Assembly: GCF_027923555.1 (NCBI RefSeq)
Contig: NZ_AP025523.1
Location: 1,054,001 to 1,118,000, forward strand
DNA from: Vulcanimicrobium alpinum
Lineage (GTDB): Bacteria > Vulcanimicrobiota > Vulcanimicrobiia > Vulcanimicrobiales > Vulcanimicrobiaceae
Direction of reading: 5' to 3'
Length of the DNA: 64,000 nucleotides
Shown here piece after piece: positions 8,903 to 17,957 of the stretch (the first letter of the stretch is position 1; the number at the start of each line of letters is the position of its first letter). The translations under genes and the position numbers were made by a program. The notes beneath the pieces were generated by a model. That model was not told the DNA's origin, did no database searches, and was given only the letters and a program-made list of their open reading frames with translations.

Positions 8903-10279
8903 ATGCCCGAGCGTCGGTACGAGCTGTGCGTGATCGGTGCGGGGACCGCCGGCTTTGCCGCCGCCGAAGAGGCGCGCGCGGCGGGGCGCGACCTGCTGCT
9001 CGTCACCGGTGACGACGAGCTCGGCGGGACCTGCATCCGACGCGGCTGCATGCCGGCCAAGACGCTGCTCGCGGCGAGCGAACGCGAAGCCGCGGTGCAG
9101 CGTGCGGGGGTGCTCGGCATCGATGGTGCTCAGGTGCAGATCGATCTGCCGAAACTGATCCGCCGCAAACGCGCGCTCGTCGATTACTTCGCCGAGGATC
9201 GCGTGCACGAACTCGAAGCGTACCCGCTCGCGCGCGGCAATGCGCGCTTCGTCACGGAGGACGCGATCGTGGTCGGCGGCCGGCGCGTGCGCGCGGAGCG
9301 GTTCGTGATCGCGAGCGGCGCGTCCGTCGTCGCGCCCGCGATCCCGGGCCTCGCGGAGGTGGAGACGATCACCAGCAGCGACGTACTCGAGATGACGCGT
9401 GCGCCGCAACGGATCGCGATCCTCGGGGGCGGCCCGGTCGGATGTTCGTTCGCGCAGTTCTTCGCGCGCGTCGGTGCGAAGGTTACGCTCGTTCAGGATG
9501 CGCCCGAACTGCTGCGCAACGACGATCCCGACGTCGGCGCCGCGGTGCGCAGCGCGCTCGAGCGGGACGGCGTTGACGTCGTCTGCGGCGCGACAGTCGA
9601 ACGCGCGTTTCGCGACGGCGGCGACAGCGTCGTCGTCGCCGCATCGCCGTTCGGGACGCGTGCGGTGCGGTGCGACGCGGTAATGCTGGCGACGAATCGC
9701 CGCCCCAATGTCGACGGTCTCGATCTTGAAGCCGGAAGGATCGCGGGCGACCCGGCGCGCGGCGTGGCCGTCGACGCCGCGCTGCGCAGCCCGACCAATC
9801 CGCGCGTCTACGCCGCGGGCGACGTCGTGGGCCGGCGCAGTCTCGTGCACGCCGCCGCGTTCGCCGGCCGGCTGGCGGCCCGCAACGCGTACGCCGACCG
9901 CGCCGAGCCGATGCGCTGGGAGCGCTGGGAGGCGCACGCGATCGACACGCAGCCGCAGGTCGCGGTCGCCGGGCGCTCCGAGCGCGAGTGCCGGCTGCTC
10001 GGAATCCGGTACCGCAAGGCGACGCTGGCGGCCGGGGAGGTCGGCGAAGCGCTGGTCACCGATCAGGCCGAGGGATTCGTGAAGATGCTGGCGCGCGAGG
10101 ACGACGGCATCGTCGTGGGGATTACGCTCGTGACCGCCGACGCGATCGACTTGGCGGGCGAGGCGATCATGCTGGTCGACCGCGGGATGAGCGCAGAAGA
10201 GATCGCCGAAGTGCCCCATCTCCATCCGACGATGAGCGAACTCTTCGTCCGCGTCGCAGAGCGGCTTGCGGCGGCGTAA
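8903..10279 (+). CDS. Dihydrolipoamide dehydrogenase/mercuric-reductase-like flavoprotein disulfide reductase
   Basis: 458 residues from an ATG seven bases after the TetR stop. The FAD motif (CVIGAGTAGFAAAEEA) is at residues 9-24. The redox-active pair C44 and C49 sits in GGTCIRRGCMPAK, a CxxxxC arrangement. The NAD-binding motif ILGGGPVGCSFAQFFA is in the middle. The C-terminal dimer domain keeps the catalytic His-Glu region (HLHPTMSEL). This is a complete class I pyridine nucleotide-disulfide oxidoreductase. The lack of 2-oxoacid dehydrogenase E2 genes nearby leaves the true substrate open; TetR linkage suggests a stress or inducible role. Confidence 0.85.
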   Translation: MPERRYELCVIGAGTAGFAAAEEARAAGRDLLLVTGDDELGGTCIRRGCMPAKTLLAASEREAAVQRAGVLGIDGAQVQIDLPKLIRRKRALVDYFAEDRVHELEAYPLARGNARFVTEDAIVVGGRRVRAERFVIASGASVVAPAIPGLAEVETITSSDVLEMTRAPQRIAILGGGPVGCSFAQFFARVGAKVTLVQDAPELLRNDDPDVGAAVRSALERDGVDVVCGATVERAFRDGGDSVVVAASPFGTRAVRCDAVMLATNRRPNVDGLDLEAGRIAGDPARGVAVDAALRSPTNPRVYAAGDVVGRRSLVHAAAFAGRLAARNAYADRAEPMRWERWEAHAIDTQPQVAVAGRSERECRLLGIRYRKATLAAGEVGEALVTDQAEGFVKMLAREDDGIVVGITLVTADAIDLAGEAIMLVDRGMSAEEIAEVPHLHPTMSELFVRVAERLAAA

Positions 10280-10372
10280 CGCTCGCGGAAGCGTTCCGGA
10301 GCAAGAGCCGCGAAGAACGCCGGAATTCGCTGCGTCGTCAACGGGAGGACGGTCCTGGCAGCTCGTTCCCTG

Positions 10373-11878
10373 GTGATTACAAGCGTTCTCATCGGCTATT
10401 GGATGTCGGCACTCGATGCCACGATTTTGAACCTCGGCTTCGGTACGATCGCCGGGCATTTGAACGTCGGCATCGATGAAGTCGCCTGGGCGTCGACGGC
10501 CTATGCCCTCGCGCTCGTGATCGCGATGCCGCTCAGCGGCTGGCTGGCGGCGAATCTCGGACGCAAACAGGCGTTCATCGCGGCGATCGCCGTCTTCACC
10601 GCCGGTTCGCTTGCGTGCGCGTTCTCGAATTCGCTGCTCGTCCTCACCGTGGCGCGTTTCATCCAAGGTTTCGGCGGCGGCGCGATGCAGCCGCTCGGCA
10701 CCGCCGCGCTGCTCGACGCCTATCCCCAAGAGCAGCTCCCCAAAGCGTTTCAGATCATCGGTCTGGGCGGGATGCTCGGGCCGCTGACCGGTCCGCTCGT
10801 CGGCGGCTGGATGCTCGACAACTTCCCGTGGCAGACGCTCTTCGTCATCAACGTGCCGATCGGTCTGGCGGTGATCGCGATGGCGTCGATCGGTTTCGTG
10901 CAGCGCCCCGTCACGCCGGAGCGGCGCAGGTTCGACTGGGGGGCGCTCGCGCTGATGGCCGGCGGACTCATCGCGCTGCAGTACGCGATCCAGGAAGGCC
11001 CGCGCAGCGAGTGGTTCGCCTCGGCGAGCGTCACGCTCGCGGCGCTGGTCGCGTGCGGTGCGCTCGGCACGTTCGCGTTCACGCAGCTGCGCTCCGCACG
11101 GCCGCTGGTCGATTTGAAACCGTTGCGGCTCTTCACGTTCGACGCCGGGCTGCTGCTGCTGATCGTGACCACGATCGGGACGACCGGCACCGCGTTCGTC
11201 GTACCGCTGTTCCTGCAGCAGGCCGTCGGCTTCGACGCAACCGCGGCCGGACTCGCGGCGGTCCCGGCCGCGATCGGCACGATCGTCGCGATCGCGGCCG
11301 GCGGGTACCTGCGGCGCGTCTCGCCGATCGTCATCGCGGTCGCAGGGCTGCTGCTGCTCGGCTTCGGCACGCTGTGGATCGCGCTGATGGGGAACACGAT
11401 CGGGTTCGGCGAGATCATCCTGCCGCGCTTCGTGCAGGGGCTCGGGAACGGGCTCGTCTACGTGCCGTTCAACACGCTGGTGATGGTCGGAATCCCGCAG
11501 CGTCTGTACGATGCGGCGAGCGGTCTCTCCGGCGTGACGCGGCAGCTCGGCACGAGCCTCGGCTATGCGGTGCTCAGCGCGCAGATCGTCGCCTTGCAGC
11601 ATTCGGCTGCGGTGACGCTGAGCGGACGCGTGCACGTCGGCGCGGGCGCAAGCTCGCGCAGTTTGGGACAGATCGCGCAGGCGCTGACCCAGCGCGGGTT
11701 CGCGCCCTCCGATGCGGCGGCGCAGGCGCCCAGCGTGTTCAGCGCGATCGTTCAGCGTGAAGCCGTCGTGTGGGGCTTCCAATCGAGTCTGTTCACGATC
11801 GCGATGCTGTTCCTCATCGTGGTGCCGATCGTCGTGCTGCTGTGGCGCTTCGCGCCGCGCGCCGCCGCGGAGGCGTGA
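10373..11878 (+). CDS. emrB: DHA2-family (EmrB/QacA) MFS multidrug efflux transporter
   Basis: 501 residues with 14 predicted membrane segments. The first helix contains the antiporter motif LDATILNLGFGTI (equivalent to LDxTIVNVALP), and motif A-like GWLAANLGRKQAF follows helix 2. The partner gene emrA starts in a GTGA overlap at the stop. Together they would pump hydrophobic compounds out using the proton gradient. The start is uncertain: GTG 10373 begins almost at the first helix and lacks a nearby ribosome site, while GGGAGG at 10343-10348 sits about seven bases before an in-frame CTG (10355). A few extra N-terminal residues are therefore likely. Confidence 0.9.
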   Translation: MITSVLIGYWMSALDATILNLGFGTIAGHLNVGIDEVAWASTAYALALVIAMPLSGWLAANLGRKQAFIAAIAVFTAGSLACAFSNSLLVLTVARFIQGFGGGAMQPLGTAALLDAYPQEQLPKAFQIIGLGGMLGPLTGPLVGGWMLDNFPWQTLFVINVPIGLAVIAMASIGFVQRPVTPERRRFDWGALALMAGGLIALQYAIQEGPRSEWFASASVTLAALVACGALGTFAFTQLRSARPLVDLKPLRLFTFDAGLLLLIVTTIGTTGTAFVVPLFLQQAVGFDATAAGLAAVPAAIGTIVAIAAGGYLRRVSPIVIAVAGLLLLGFGTLWIALMGNTIGFGEIILPRFVQGLGNGLVYVPFNTLVMVGIPQRLYDAASGLSGVTRQLGTSLGYAVLSAQIVALQHSAAVTLSGRVHVGAGASSRSLGQIAQALTQRGFAPSDAAAQAPSVFSAIVQREAVVWGFQSSLFTIAMLFLIVVPIVVLLWRFAPRAAAEA

Positions 11879-13176
11879 CGGCGCTGCGGCGCATCGGCTG
11901 GCTCCCCCTCACCGCGATCGTCATCGCGCTGGCCGCAGGGCTGTGGTTCGGCGCCCGCTGGTACAACCACGATCGCTTTCGGGTGACGACCGATGACGCA
12001 TACATCGACACCCAGCAGGTGATGGCGATGAGCCGCGTCTCCGAGCGCGTCGCCGAGGTGCTGGTGGATGCGAATCAGCCCGTCCACCGCGGCCAGCTCC
12101 TCGTCCGGCTCGACGACGTGAACGAACGCGCGAAGGTCGACATGGCCCAACGCAACCTGAGCGCGCTGCGTGCGGCGGCGGTGGCTGCAGAGCGCGCCGC
12201 CGATCTCGAGAGCGAGCTGCAGTCGGCGCAGGTGCACACCGAACGCGGCAACGTCGAGGCCGCGCGATTGGGCGCGGATGTCGCCGCTTCGCAGGCGACC
12301 GCGTCGAAGACCGCGATCGACGTCGCGCGCTCGCAGGTCGACGCGGCCCTTGCCGCCCAGCGCGTCGCCGATGCCGCCCTTCCGGCCGCGCAGCGTTCGA
12401 TGGAGAGCGCGCAGCGCGATCGCGATCGCGACCACGCGCTCGCGGAACAAGGGTATGTCTCGTCGCAGGCGGTCGACGCTTCGGAGTCGGCGTACGCGCA
12501 GGCCCGCAGTGCGTACGACGCAGCGGTCGCGAACAGCGCGTCGGCGCGCGTCAACGTACGCACCGCGCGAGCCCAGCTCGCGCAGATTAGCGGCACGTCG
12601 ACCTCGGAACAGCGGCGAGCCGGCGCGCTCCGCGCGCAGATCCTGGTCGCGCAAGGAAAACTGCAGGAGATGGCGGCGCCGAGCCGCGTCCTCGACAAGC
12701 GCGCCTTGGCCGACGAGGCGGCGGCGAACGTCGCCGCCGGCGAGAGCCAGCTGCGTCTCGCGCAGATCGATCTCGACGCGACGCGGATCGTCGCGCCCGT
12801 CGACGGGTTCGTCGCTTCCCGCGACGTCGAGCGCGGCCAGACGGTCGCGCCCGGTCAGGCGCTGATGACGATCGCGCCCGCGAAACGCGTCTTTGTCACC
12901 GCCAACTACAAGGAGACGCAAATGCCCCGCGTGCGGGTCGGTGCGCCGGTCGAGATCTCCGTGGATGCGTGCGGCGGAAAGACGTTCAGCGGCCGCGTCG
13001 TCGCGATCGGTCCGGTCGCGCAGAGCGCGCTCTCGACGCTGCCCACGCTCACCGCGCCGAGCAACTTCGTCAAAGTCGCGCAGCGCATCCCCGTACGGAT
13101 CAGCCTTCCCGCCGACAGCGACGGCTGCACGTTCCGCCCGGGGATGTCGGTCGAAACGTCCGTCGTCACGCGATGA
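11875..13176 (+). CDS. emrA: HlyD/EmrA-family membrane fusion protein
   Basis: 433 residues from a GTG overlapping the emrB stop. One membrane helix (about residues 9-28) is followed by the biotinyl-lipoyl half motif (RVSERVAEVLVDANQPVHRGQLLVRLDD). Next come a long Ala/Arg/Glu coiled-coil hairpin (about residues 75-265) and the second lipoyl half (DATRIVAPVDGFVASRDVERGQTVAPGQ). A beta-barrel domain completes the protein. EmrA-type adaptors connect the MFS pump to an outer-membrane channel, so the pair suggests a two-membrane envelope. No TolC homologue is in the window. Confidence 0.9.
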   Translation: MTALRRIGWLPLTAIVIALAAGLWFGARWYNHDRFRVTTDDAYIDTQQVMAMSRVSERVAEVLVDANQPVHRGQLLVRLDDVNERAKVDMAQRNLSALRAAAVAAERAADLESELQSAQVHTERGNVEAARLGADVAASQATASKTAIDVARSQVDAALAAQRVADAALPAAQRSMESAQRDRDRDHALAEQGYVSSQAVDASESAYAQARSAYDAAVANSASARVNVRTARAQLAQISGTSTSEQRRAGALRAQILVAQGKLQEMAAPSRVLDKRALADEAAANVAAGESQLRLAQIDLDATRIVAPVDGFVASRDVERGQTVAPGQALMTIAPAKRVFVTANYKETQMPRVRVGAPVEISVDACGGKTFSGRVVAIGPVAQSALSTLPTLTAPSNFVKVAQRIPVRISLPADSDGCTFRPGMSVETSVVTR

Positions 13177-13233
13177 GCGGAGCGGGCCCCTCCCGCAACC
13201 GTCGTGCGGTCTCAACGCGTCCGGGCTCGAGGA

Positions 13234-14115
13234 ATGCAACGCGTCATCACCTCGCCCGATCACCCCGTCCGTCTCGTTGCGGACGATGCTCCCGCTCCTC
13301 CGACGCGTTCCGGACACGCGCTCGTGCGCGTTCGCGCTTCGTCGATCAACCGCGGCGAGACGCGCCTGATCCCGGCGCGGCCGGACGGCTGGGCTCCCGG
13401 TCAGGATGTCGCCGGCGTCGTGGAAACCGCGGCGCCCGACGGCGGTCCCGGCGCGGGGACGCGCGTCGTAGGACTCGCGGATGAAGGGGCATGGAGCGAG
13501 CTGGTCGCGGTCCCGCTCGAACGGCTCGCGGTGCTGCCCGACGGCGTCGATTTCGTGCAGGCCGCGTGCCTGCCGGTTGCGGGACTGACCGCATTGCGCG
13601 CGCTGCGCGCGCTCGGCGACGTCGTCGGCCGCGAACTGCTGGTGACCGGTGCGGCGGGCGGCGTTGGCAACCTGGCGGTGCAGCTCGCGCGGGATTCGGG
13701 CGCGTCGGTGACGGCGTTGGCACGCCGTCCGCTCCCGTTCGACGGCGTCCGTGTGCGGAGCGCCCTCGACGAGTCGATGCGCTTCGAGCGCGTCCTCGAC
13801 GCGGTCGGCGGCGCGGTGCTTGGCGACGTGTTCGGACGGCTGCGGCCGCACGCGAAAGTCGTCTTCTTCGGCGGCGGCGACCCGGTGCCGCTCTCACTCG
13901 GTACGCTGCAGGGGTCTCCCGCGACGATCGAAGCGCTCTTCGTGTACCAGGCGCCCGGCCGGTTCGATGAGGATCTCGCGGCGCTGGTGCAGTTCGTCGC
14001 GGCAGGCCGGCTCGTGCCGCGGGTCGACCGCACCGTGCCGGTGGGCGACGTCAACGACGCCTTGGCGGCCTTGGAGCGCGGCGGCATCGACGGGAAAATC
14101 GTCCTGACGCGCTAG
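13234..14115 (+). CDS. Zinc-independent MDR-family NAD(P)H:quinone oxidoreductase-like protein
   Basis: 293 residues from ATG 13234; the upstream GTG at 13204 adds ten unconserved residues. The GroES-like N-terminal domain includes SSINRGETRL, the quinone oxidoreductase form of the usual alcohol dehydrogenase segment, and no zinc-ligand cysteines are present. The cofactor motif is VTGAAGGVGNLAVQLAR near residues 138-154. Members reduce quinones or enoyl substrates with NADPH. It lies 57 bases after emrA and may share the transcript, which fits a role in detoxifying reactive compounds. Confidence 0.85.
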   Translation: MQRVITSPDHPVRLVADDAPAPPTRSGHALVRVRASSINRGETRLIPARPDGWAPGQDVAGVVETAAPDGGPGAGTRVVGLADEGAWSELVAVPLERLAVLPDGVDFVQAACLPVAGLTALRALRALGDVVGRELLVTGAAGGVGNLAVQLARDSGASVTALARRPLPFDGVRVRSALDESMRFERVLDAVGGAVLGDVFGRLRPHAKVVFFGGGDPVPLSLGTLQGSPATIEALFVYQAPGRFDEDLAALVQFVAAGRLVPRVDRTVPVGDVNDALAALERGGIDGKIVLTR

Positions 14116-14123
14116 CGCATATA

Positions 14124-14152
14124 TTGCCGTCGCCGCCGCCAATGGGTATAGT
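14124..14152 (+). promoter_or_regulatory. Sigma70-type promoter for the diiron oxidase gene
   Basis: TTGCCG (14124-14129) and TATAGT (14147-14152) are separated by exactly 17 bases, close to the TTGACA/TATAAT consensus. Transcription would start near 14159-14161, about 30 bases before the ATG at 14191. It lies in the only clear intergenic gap of this part of the window. Confidence 0.7.
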
Positions 14153-14160
14153 GAATCCTA

Positions 14161-14174
14161 ACCGACCATTCGGT
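14161..14174. promoter_or_regulatory. Inverted-repeat operator at the transcription start, TetR type
   Basis: ACCGA-CCAT-TCGGT: five-base perfect arms around a four-base centre. It falls on the expected +1 position of the promoter just upstream, where a bound repressor would block initiation. The sequence resembles operators of TetR-family regulators of acyl-CoA and lipid genes. The binding protein is not shown by the sequence; the TetR gene at 8311 is the only TetR gene in the window. Confidence 0.55.
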
Positions 14175-14190
14175 AGGGAGTTTTCGCACC

Positions 14191-15234
14191 ATGGCCTTGA
14201 CCGCCCCGCAGCAGAGTCAGCTCGTCGTCCCGACCGGCGGCTTCACGCCGTATCCGGAAGTCCCGCAGCCCAACATCTTCCCGATGGAGTGGCGCGTCGA
14301 GACTCCCAAACTCGCCGAGCTCTACGAGCGCTCGAAGCGTCAGGTGTGGAATCCTGCCGACTTCCCGTGGGAGACGCTGCGCCCTGAGGACTTCACCGAA
14401 CAGCAGCGGCTCGGGATCATGTACTGGTACGCGGTGCTGGCGAACTTTGACGGTTCGGGGCCGGCGGTGTTCGCGAAGGCGACGATTCACGCGTTCGAGA
14501 CGCATCAGGAAGATCCGATCCGCAAATGTTTCTTCTCGATCACGCGCGATGAGATGAATCACGAGGAAGTCTGTCAGCGCGCGATCCAAAAGCTGGTCCC
14601 CGGCGGCCCGATGGATTTCGAGGCGACCAGCGATCTGGCGAAGGCGGCGCAGAACAACATCGGCTGGCTGTATCACAACGGCGGCCGCTACTGGACCGGC
14701 TACTCCGCGTCGCTCGCGAAGTATCCGCTCAGCGTGCTCTTCACGTCGTTTCTGATGGGCGAGGTCGCATCGTCGACGCTCTTCTTCGGGATGTCGAAGA
14801 AGGCGACGCATCCGGTCTTCAAAGAGCTGTTCAAGCGCGTCGGTCAGGACGAAGCGCGCCACCTCGCGATCTGCCTGACGGTGCTCGAGAAAGACTGGCC
14901 CGGTCTCTCCGACGAGTACAAGCACCTGATTACGAAGCAGCTGCGCGCCGGCTTCGTGTTCCTCAGCATGATCCTGTGGGAACCGCCCAGCCAGTTCTGG
15001 GAGATCCCCGAGTATTTTCTCCCCAACCATCGCGTGCTGGTGCAGCACGCGCGCGACGCGGGCTTGGGCGTGCTGACGTACGACGAGCAAGCCGATAACT
15101 GGCGCACGGCGCTGGCGCGCGTGCGCGCGATCGTCGGCGAATGGGGAATCGCGTTCCCCGCGATCCCGGAACTGGATCTCGACGGCGTCGACGTCAGCGA
15201 CATCGGCCCCGAAGACATCATCCCGGTCTTCTAG
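14191..15234 (+). CDS. Ferritin-like diiron oxidase/oxygenase (R2-like or AurF-like)
   Basis: 347 residues with a good ribosome site (TAGGGAG, 14174-14180). The four-helix diiron ligand pattern is visible: an acidic residue in FETH near 103, ExxH at E121/H124 (DEMNHEE), a third-helix Glu near 191 (MGEVASS), and ExxH at E221/H224 (DEARH). This is the architecture of ribonucleotide reductase R2, R2-like ligand-binding oxidases and related oxygenases. No large-subunit reductase gene is nearby, so an oxidase role is preferred over DNA precursor synthesis. It has its own strong promoter and operator, implying inducible high expression. The exact subfamily and substrate are unknown. Confidence 0.7.
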   Translation: MALTAPQQSQLVVPTGGFTPYPEVPQPNIFPMEWRVETPKLAELYERSKRQVWNPADFPWETLRPEDFTEQQRLGIMYWYAVLANFDGSGPAVFAKATIHAFETHQEDPIRKCFFSITRDEMNHEEVCQRAIQKLVPGGPMDFEATSDLAKAAQNNIGWLYHNGGRYWTGYSASLAKYPLSVLFTSFLMGEVASSTLFFGMSKKATHPVFKELFKRVGQDEARHLAICLTVLEKDWPGLSDEYKHLITKQLRAGFVFLSMILWEPPSQFWEIPEYFLPNHRVLVQHARDAGLGVLTYDEQADNWRTALARVRAIVGEWGIAFPAIPELDLDGVDVSDIGPEDIIPVF

Positions 15235-15244
15235 TCACGCTGCG

Positions 15245-15688
15245 TCACGCTCCGCGTGACACGGAAATGAGAATGTTCAGCGCGACGGTCGCGAGCAGCG
15301 GGAGCATCGTGACCAGGATGCGTGTCGGTGCAATCCGGTGCGTCATCTTGCGTCCGACTTCGATCAAGCGGTCGGCGGCCCACGCCAGCAGCGACGCGAT
15401 CTCGACGACGATCACCATCGCAAGCAGCACCGGCGCGCGGTCGTATTCTCCCGGCGGGGCCGCCGCCAGCGTCAGCCCCAGCACCGCGAGGACCGGGACG
15501 ATGATCGCCGGCGCCAGCCACAGCACGCCCTTGGGGCCGTAGCTTCCGGGGCGGCCGTCGATCCCCAGATGCAGCGGGATGCGCGACGGCGCCGACGGCA
15601 GGACGCGCGCAAGATGCCATGCGAGCAGGACGACGCTGGCAACGGCGAGGCCGTATACGACCCAAACCAGCCACAACGGGATCAGCAC
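15245..15688 (-). CDS. DUF1648-domain membrane protein
   Basis: 147 residues with about four membrane segments. The N-terminal region LPSAPSRIPLHLGIDGRPGSYGPKG matches DUF1648 (IPxHxxxxGxxxxxxxK), the domain also found in SdpI-type immunity proteins. The function of stand-alone versions is unknown. It converges on the diiron oxidase gene with a 10-base gap, and its start lies 40 bases from the divergent thioredoxin-like gene. Confidence 0.7.
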   Translation of the reverse strand: MLIPLWLVWVVYGLAVASVVLLAWHLARVLPSAPSRIPLHLGIDGRPGSYGPKGVLWLAPAIIVPVLAVLGLTLAAAPPGEYDRAPVLLAMVIVVEIASLLAWAADRLIEVGRKMTHRIAPTRILVTMLPLLATVALNILISVSRGA

Positions 15689-15728
15689 GTCGAAACGGTA
15701 CTCGCAGGCGCTCGCACGGGATACGGGT

Positions 15729-16202
15729 ATGTTCGCGCTGATGGAGCCCGCACGCTTTCCCGCCTTCTCCGCCGAAGCGCTCGACGGAACCGCTTACGTC
15801 GCACCGCGCGATTTCGCCGGCGCGCGCAACGTGATCGTGGTCGGCTTCGCGCTGGAGCAGCGGGGCGAGATCGAATCGTGGGGGAGGTACCTCGACGCGC
15901 TCGTGCGCGGGCGTTCCGACGTGCGCGCGCGGCTCTACGCGCTGCTCGGCGGCGGCGCGAAGATGATGCGCGGCGTGATTCTCAGCGCGATGCGCAAGGC
16001 GCTGCCGCAGCCCGAACTGCGCGCCTCGACGATCGTGCACTTCACCGACGTCGACGCGTTCTGCCGCGCCGCCGGGATCACCGACCGCAAACACCTCGCG
16101 CTCTTCGTGGTCGATCCCGACGGGGCGATCGCCTGGCGCGGCAGCGGCGCCTACTCCGAAGACACCGCCGCATCGATCGACGCCGCTTTGGTCCGAGCCT
16201 AG
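15729..16202 (+). CDS. Thioredoxin-fold protein lacking a CxxC motif
   Basis: 157 residues. The pattern of an N-terminal FPAFSAEALDG segment, a core strand VIVVGFALEQRGEIESWGRYLD and a C-terminal HLALFVVDPDGAIAWRGSG strand pair is that of redoxin/AhpC-like or ATP10-like folds. The usual CxxC is absent, and the single Cys (TDVDAFCRAAGI) is not at an active-site position, so thiol chemistry is doubtful. ATG 15729 is chosen because family-like sequence starts right after it. The role is unknown. Confidence 0.55.
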   Translation: MFALMEPARFPAFSAEALDGTAYVAPRDFAGARNVIVVGFALEQRGEIESWGRYLDALVRGRSDVRARLYALLGGGAKMMRGVILSAMRKALPQPELRASTIVHFTDVDAFCRAAGITDRKHLALFVVDPDGAIAWRGSGAYSEDTAASIDAALVRA

Positions 16203-16283
16203 CGTCGCGCGAGCGAGCGCACTGCGGCCTCGCACCGCCGGTGCCGGGGGCGCCTCGCCCGGGCGCCGAAGCGCCAAGCCATC

Positions 16284-17957
16284 ATGACGACGACTCTGGC
16301 CAGCGGGGCCGACCTGTTCGCAAAGCATCGTGCGACGCTCGACGGCGCGCGCGACGCGATCCGCACGCGCGGCTACTACAGCGCCTATCCCGAGAGCGCG
16401 AAGGCCTACGGCGAAAGCGCGATGGCCGACGGCAAGGCCGCATTCGATGCGCGTCTGGGAAAGACGTTCGCGCTGACGCAGCCGACGACCGGCGCGACGG
16501 TCGCGCCGGAGCGCTCGCCGTACGGGATCGCGCTCGACGTGCAGTATCCCGTCGTCGACGTCGATGCGCTGTTCGCCGCGGCGACGCAGGCGATGAAGGC
16601 CTGGGCCGCGGCGTCGGCGGAGACGCGTACCGGCGTCGCGCTCGAAGCGCTCGCGCGGCTCAACGCGCACTCGTTCGAGCTCGCGCACGCGGTGATGCAC
16701 ACGACGGGCCAGGCGTACCTGATGGCCTTTCAGGCCGGCGGCCCGCACGCGCAGGATCGCGCGCTCGAAGCGGTCGCGTACGCGTACGACGAGATGTCGC
16801 GCATCCCGGCGAGCGTCGTGTGGGAGAAGCCGGCAAAGCCCGAGCCGTTGCGCATCGAGAAACGCTTCCGCATCGTCCCGCGCGGGATCGACCTCACCAT
16901 CGGCTGCTCGACGTTCCCCACCTGGAACGCATATCCGGGGATCTTCGCGAGCCTCGTCACCGGCAACGCCGTCGTCGTGAAGCCGCATCCGCAGGCGATT
17001 CTGCCGCTCGCGATCACGCTCGACGTGCTGCAGGGAACGCTGCGCGACGCCGGCTTCGATCCGCAACTCGTTACGCTCGCCGTCGATACGCCCGACCATC
17101 TGCTGGCAAAGGAGCTCGCGCAGCGGCCCGAAGTCAAGCTGATCGACTATACCGGATCGAGCGCCTTCGGCACCTGGCTCGAAAAGAATGCCGACGCGCT
17201 CGTGTATACCGAAAAGGCCGGCGTGAACAGCGTCGTCATCGACTCGACCGCCGACTTCGCGGGGATGACGAAGAACCTCGCGATGTCGCTCGTGCTGTAT
17301 TCGGGACAGATGTGCACGACGCCGCAGAACCTGTTCGTGCCGGCCGTGGGAATCGCGGCCGAGAGCGGACGGAAGTCGTTCGACGAGGTGGTCGCCGCGC
17401 TCACGCAGGCGATCGACGCGGTCCTCGGCGCGCCCGAACGCGCCGTGGAGTTCCTCGGCGCGATTGCGAGCGACGCGACGCTCCAGCGCGTCGACGCGGA
17501 AAACGCGAAGCCGGGCGTGGTGAAGCGAAGCGTCGCGCTCGAACATCCGAAGTTCCCCGGCGCGCGCGTCCGCACGCCGGTAATCGCGGTCGTCGATGCC
17601 GCCGACCGCGAGCGGTTCTCGCACGAGGCGTTTGGACCGATCGCCTATGTGATCCGCACCGCGAACACCGACGAATCGCTGCGGCTGGCGACGGAACAAG
17701 CGCGGGACAAGGGCGCGATCACCGCGATCGTGCACTCGACCGACCCGACGGTGCTGGAGAAGGCGCAGCGCTGGGCGCGCGAGGGCAAGGTCAACATCGC
17801 CGTCAACCTCACCGGCTCGCTGCTAGTGAATCAGTCGGCGGCGTTCAGCGACTATCACGTGACCGGAGGCAATCCGGCGGGCAACGCGTCGCTCACCGAC
17901 GCGGCGTTCGTCGCGAACCGCTTCCGCATCATCGAGACGCGTACGCCCGCCGCGTGA
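16284..17957 (+). CDS. paaN: Phenylacetic acid degradation protein PaaN (aldehyde dehydrogenase superfamily)
   Basis: 557 residues, matching the PaaN family in length. The N-terminal region (ADLFAKHRATLDGARDAIRTRGYYSAYPES) is typical of PaaN. The catalytic Cys is C344 in YSGQMCTTPQN, and the general-base region is near TEKAGVNSVV. Family knowledge: PaaN is an aldehyde dehydrogenase associated with ring-opened phenylacetyl-CoA catabolism, in place of PaaZ. The paaI thioesterase gene follows with a GTGA overlap. The oxygenase genes paaABCDE are absent from this window, so the pathway is either elsewhere or these enzymes serve another aldehyde. Confidence 0.85.
   Translation: MTTTLASGADLFAKHRATLDGARDAIRTRGYYSAYPESAKAYGESAMADGKAAFDARLGKTFALTQPTTGATVAPERSPYGIALDVQYPVVDVDALFAAATQAMKAWAAASAETRTGVALEALARLNAHSFELAHAVMHTTGQAYLMAFQAGGPHAQDRALEAVAYAYDEMSRIPASVVWEKPAKPEPLRIEKRFRIVPRGIDLTIGCSTFPTWNAYPGIFASLVTGNAVVVKPHPQAILPLAITLDVLQGTLRDAGFDPQLVTLAVDTPDHLLAKELAQRPEVKLIDYTGSSAFGTWLEKNADALVYTEKAGVNSVVIDSTADFAGMTKNLAMSLVLYSGQMCTTPQNLFVPAVGIAAESGRKSFDEVVAALTQAIDAVLGAPERAVEFLGAIASDATLQRVDAENAKPGVVKRSVALEHPKFPGARVRTPVIAVVDAADRERFSHEAFGPIAYVIRTANTDESLRLATEQARDKGAITAIVHSTDPTVLEKAQRWAREGKVNIAVNLTGSLLVNQSAAFSDYHVTGGNPAGNASLTDAAFVANRFRIIETRTPAA

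Noticed and set aside
8858-11782. 974-codon minus-strand open frame
   Set aside because: It runs antisense across the flavoprotein and emrB, both with clear motifs. Its composition is the complement of codon-biased genes, so it is an artefact.
16203-16283. GC-rich gap before paaN as a riboswitch or terminator
   Set aside because: It holds short self-complementary GC stretches expected by chance at this composition, with no T-tract and no known riboswitch core.
15231-17735. 834-codon minus-strand frame opposite paaN
   Set aside because: Charged low-complexity composition and antisense position; paaN on the plus strand has a complete set of motifs.
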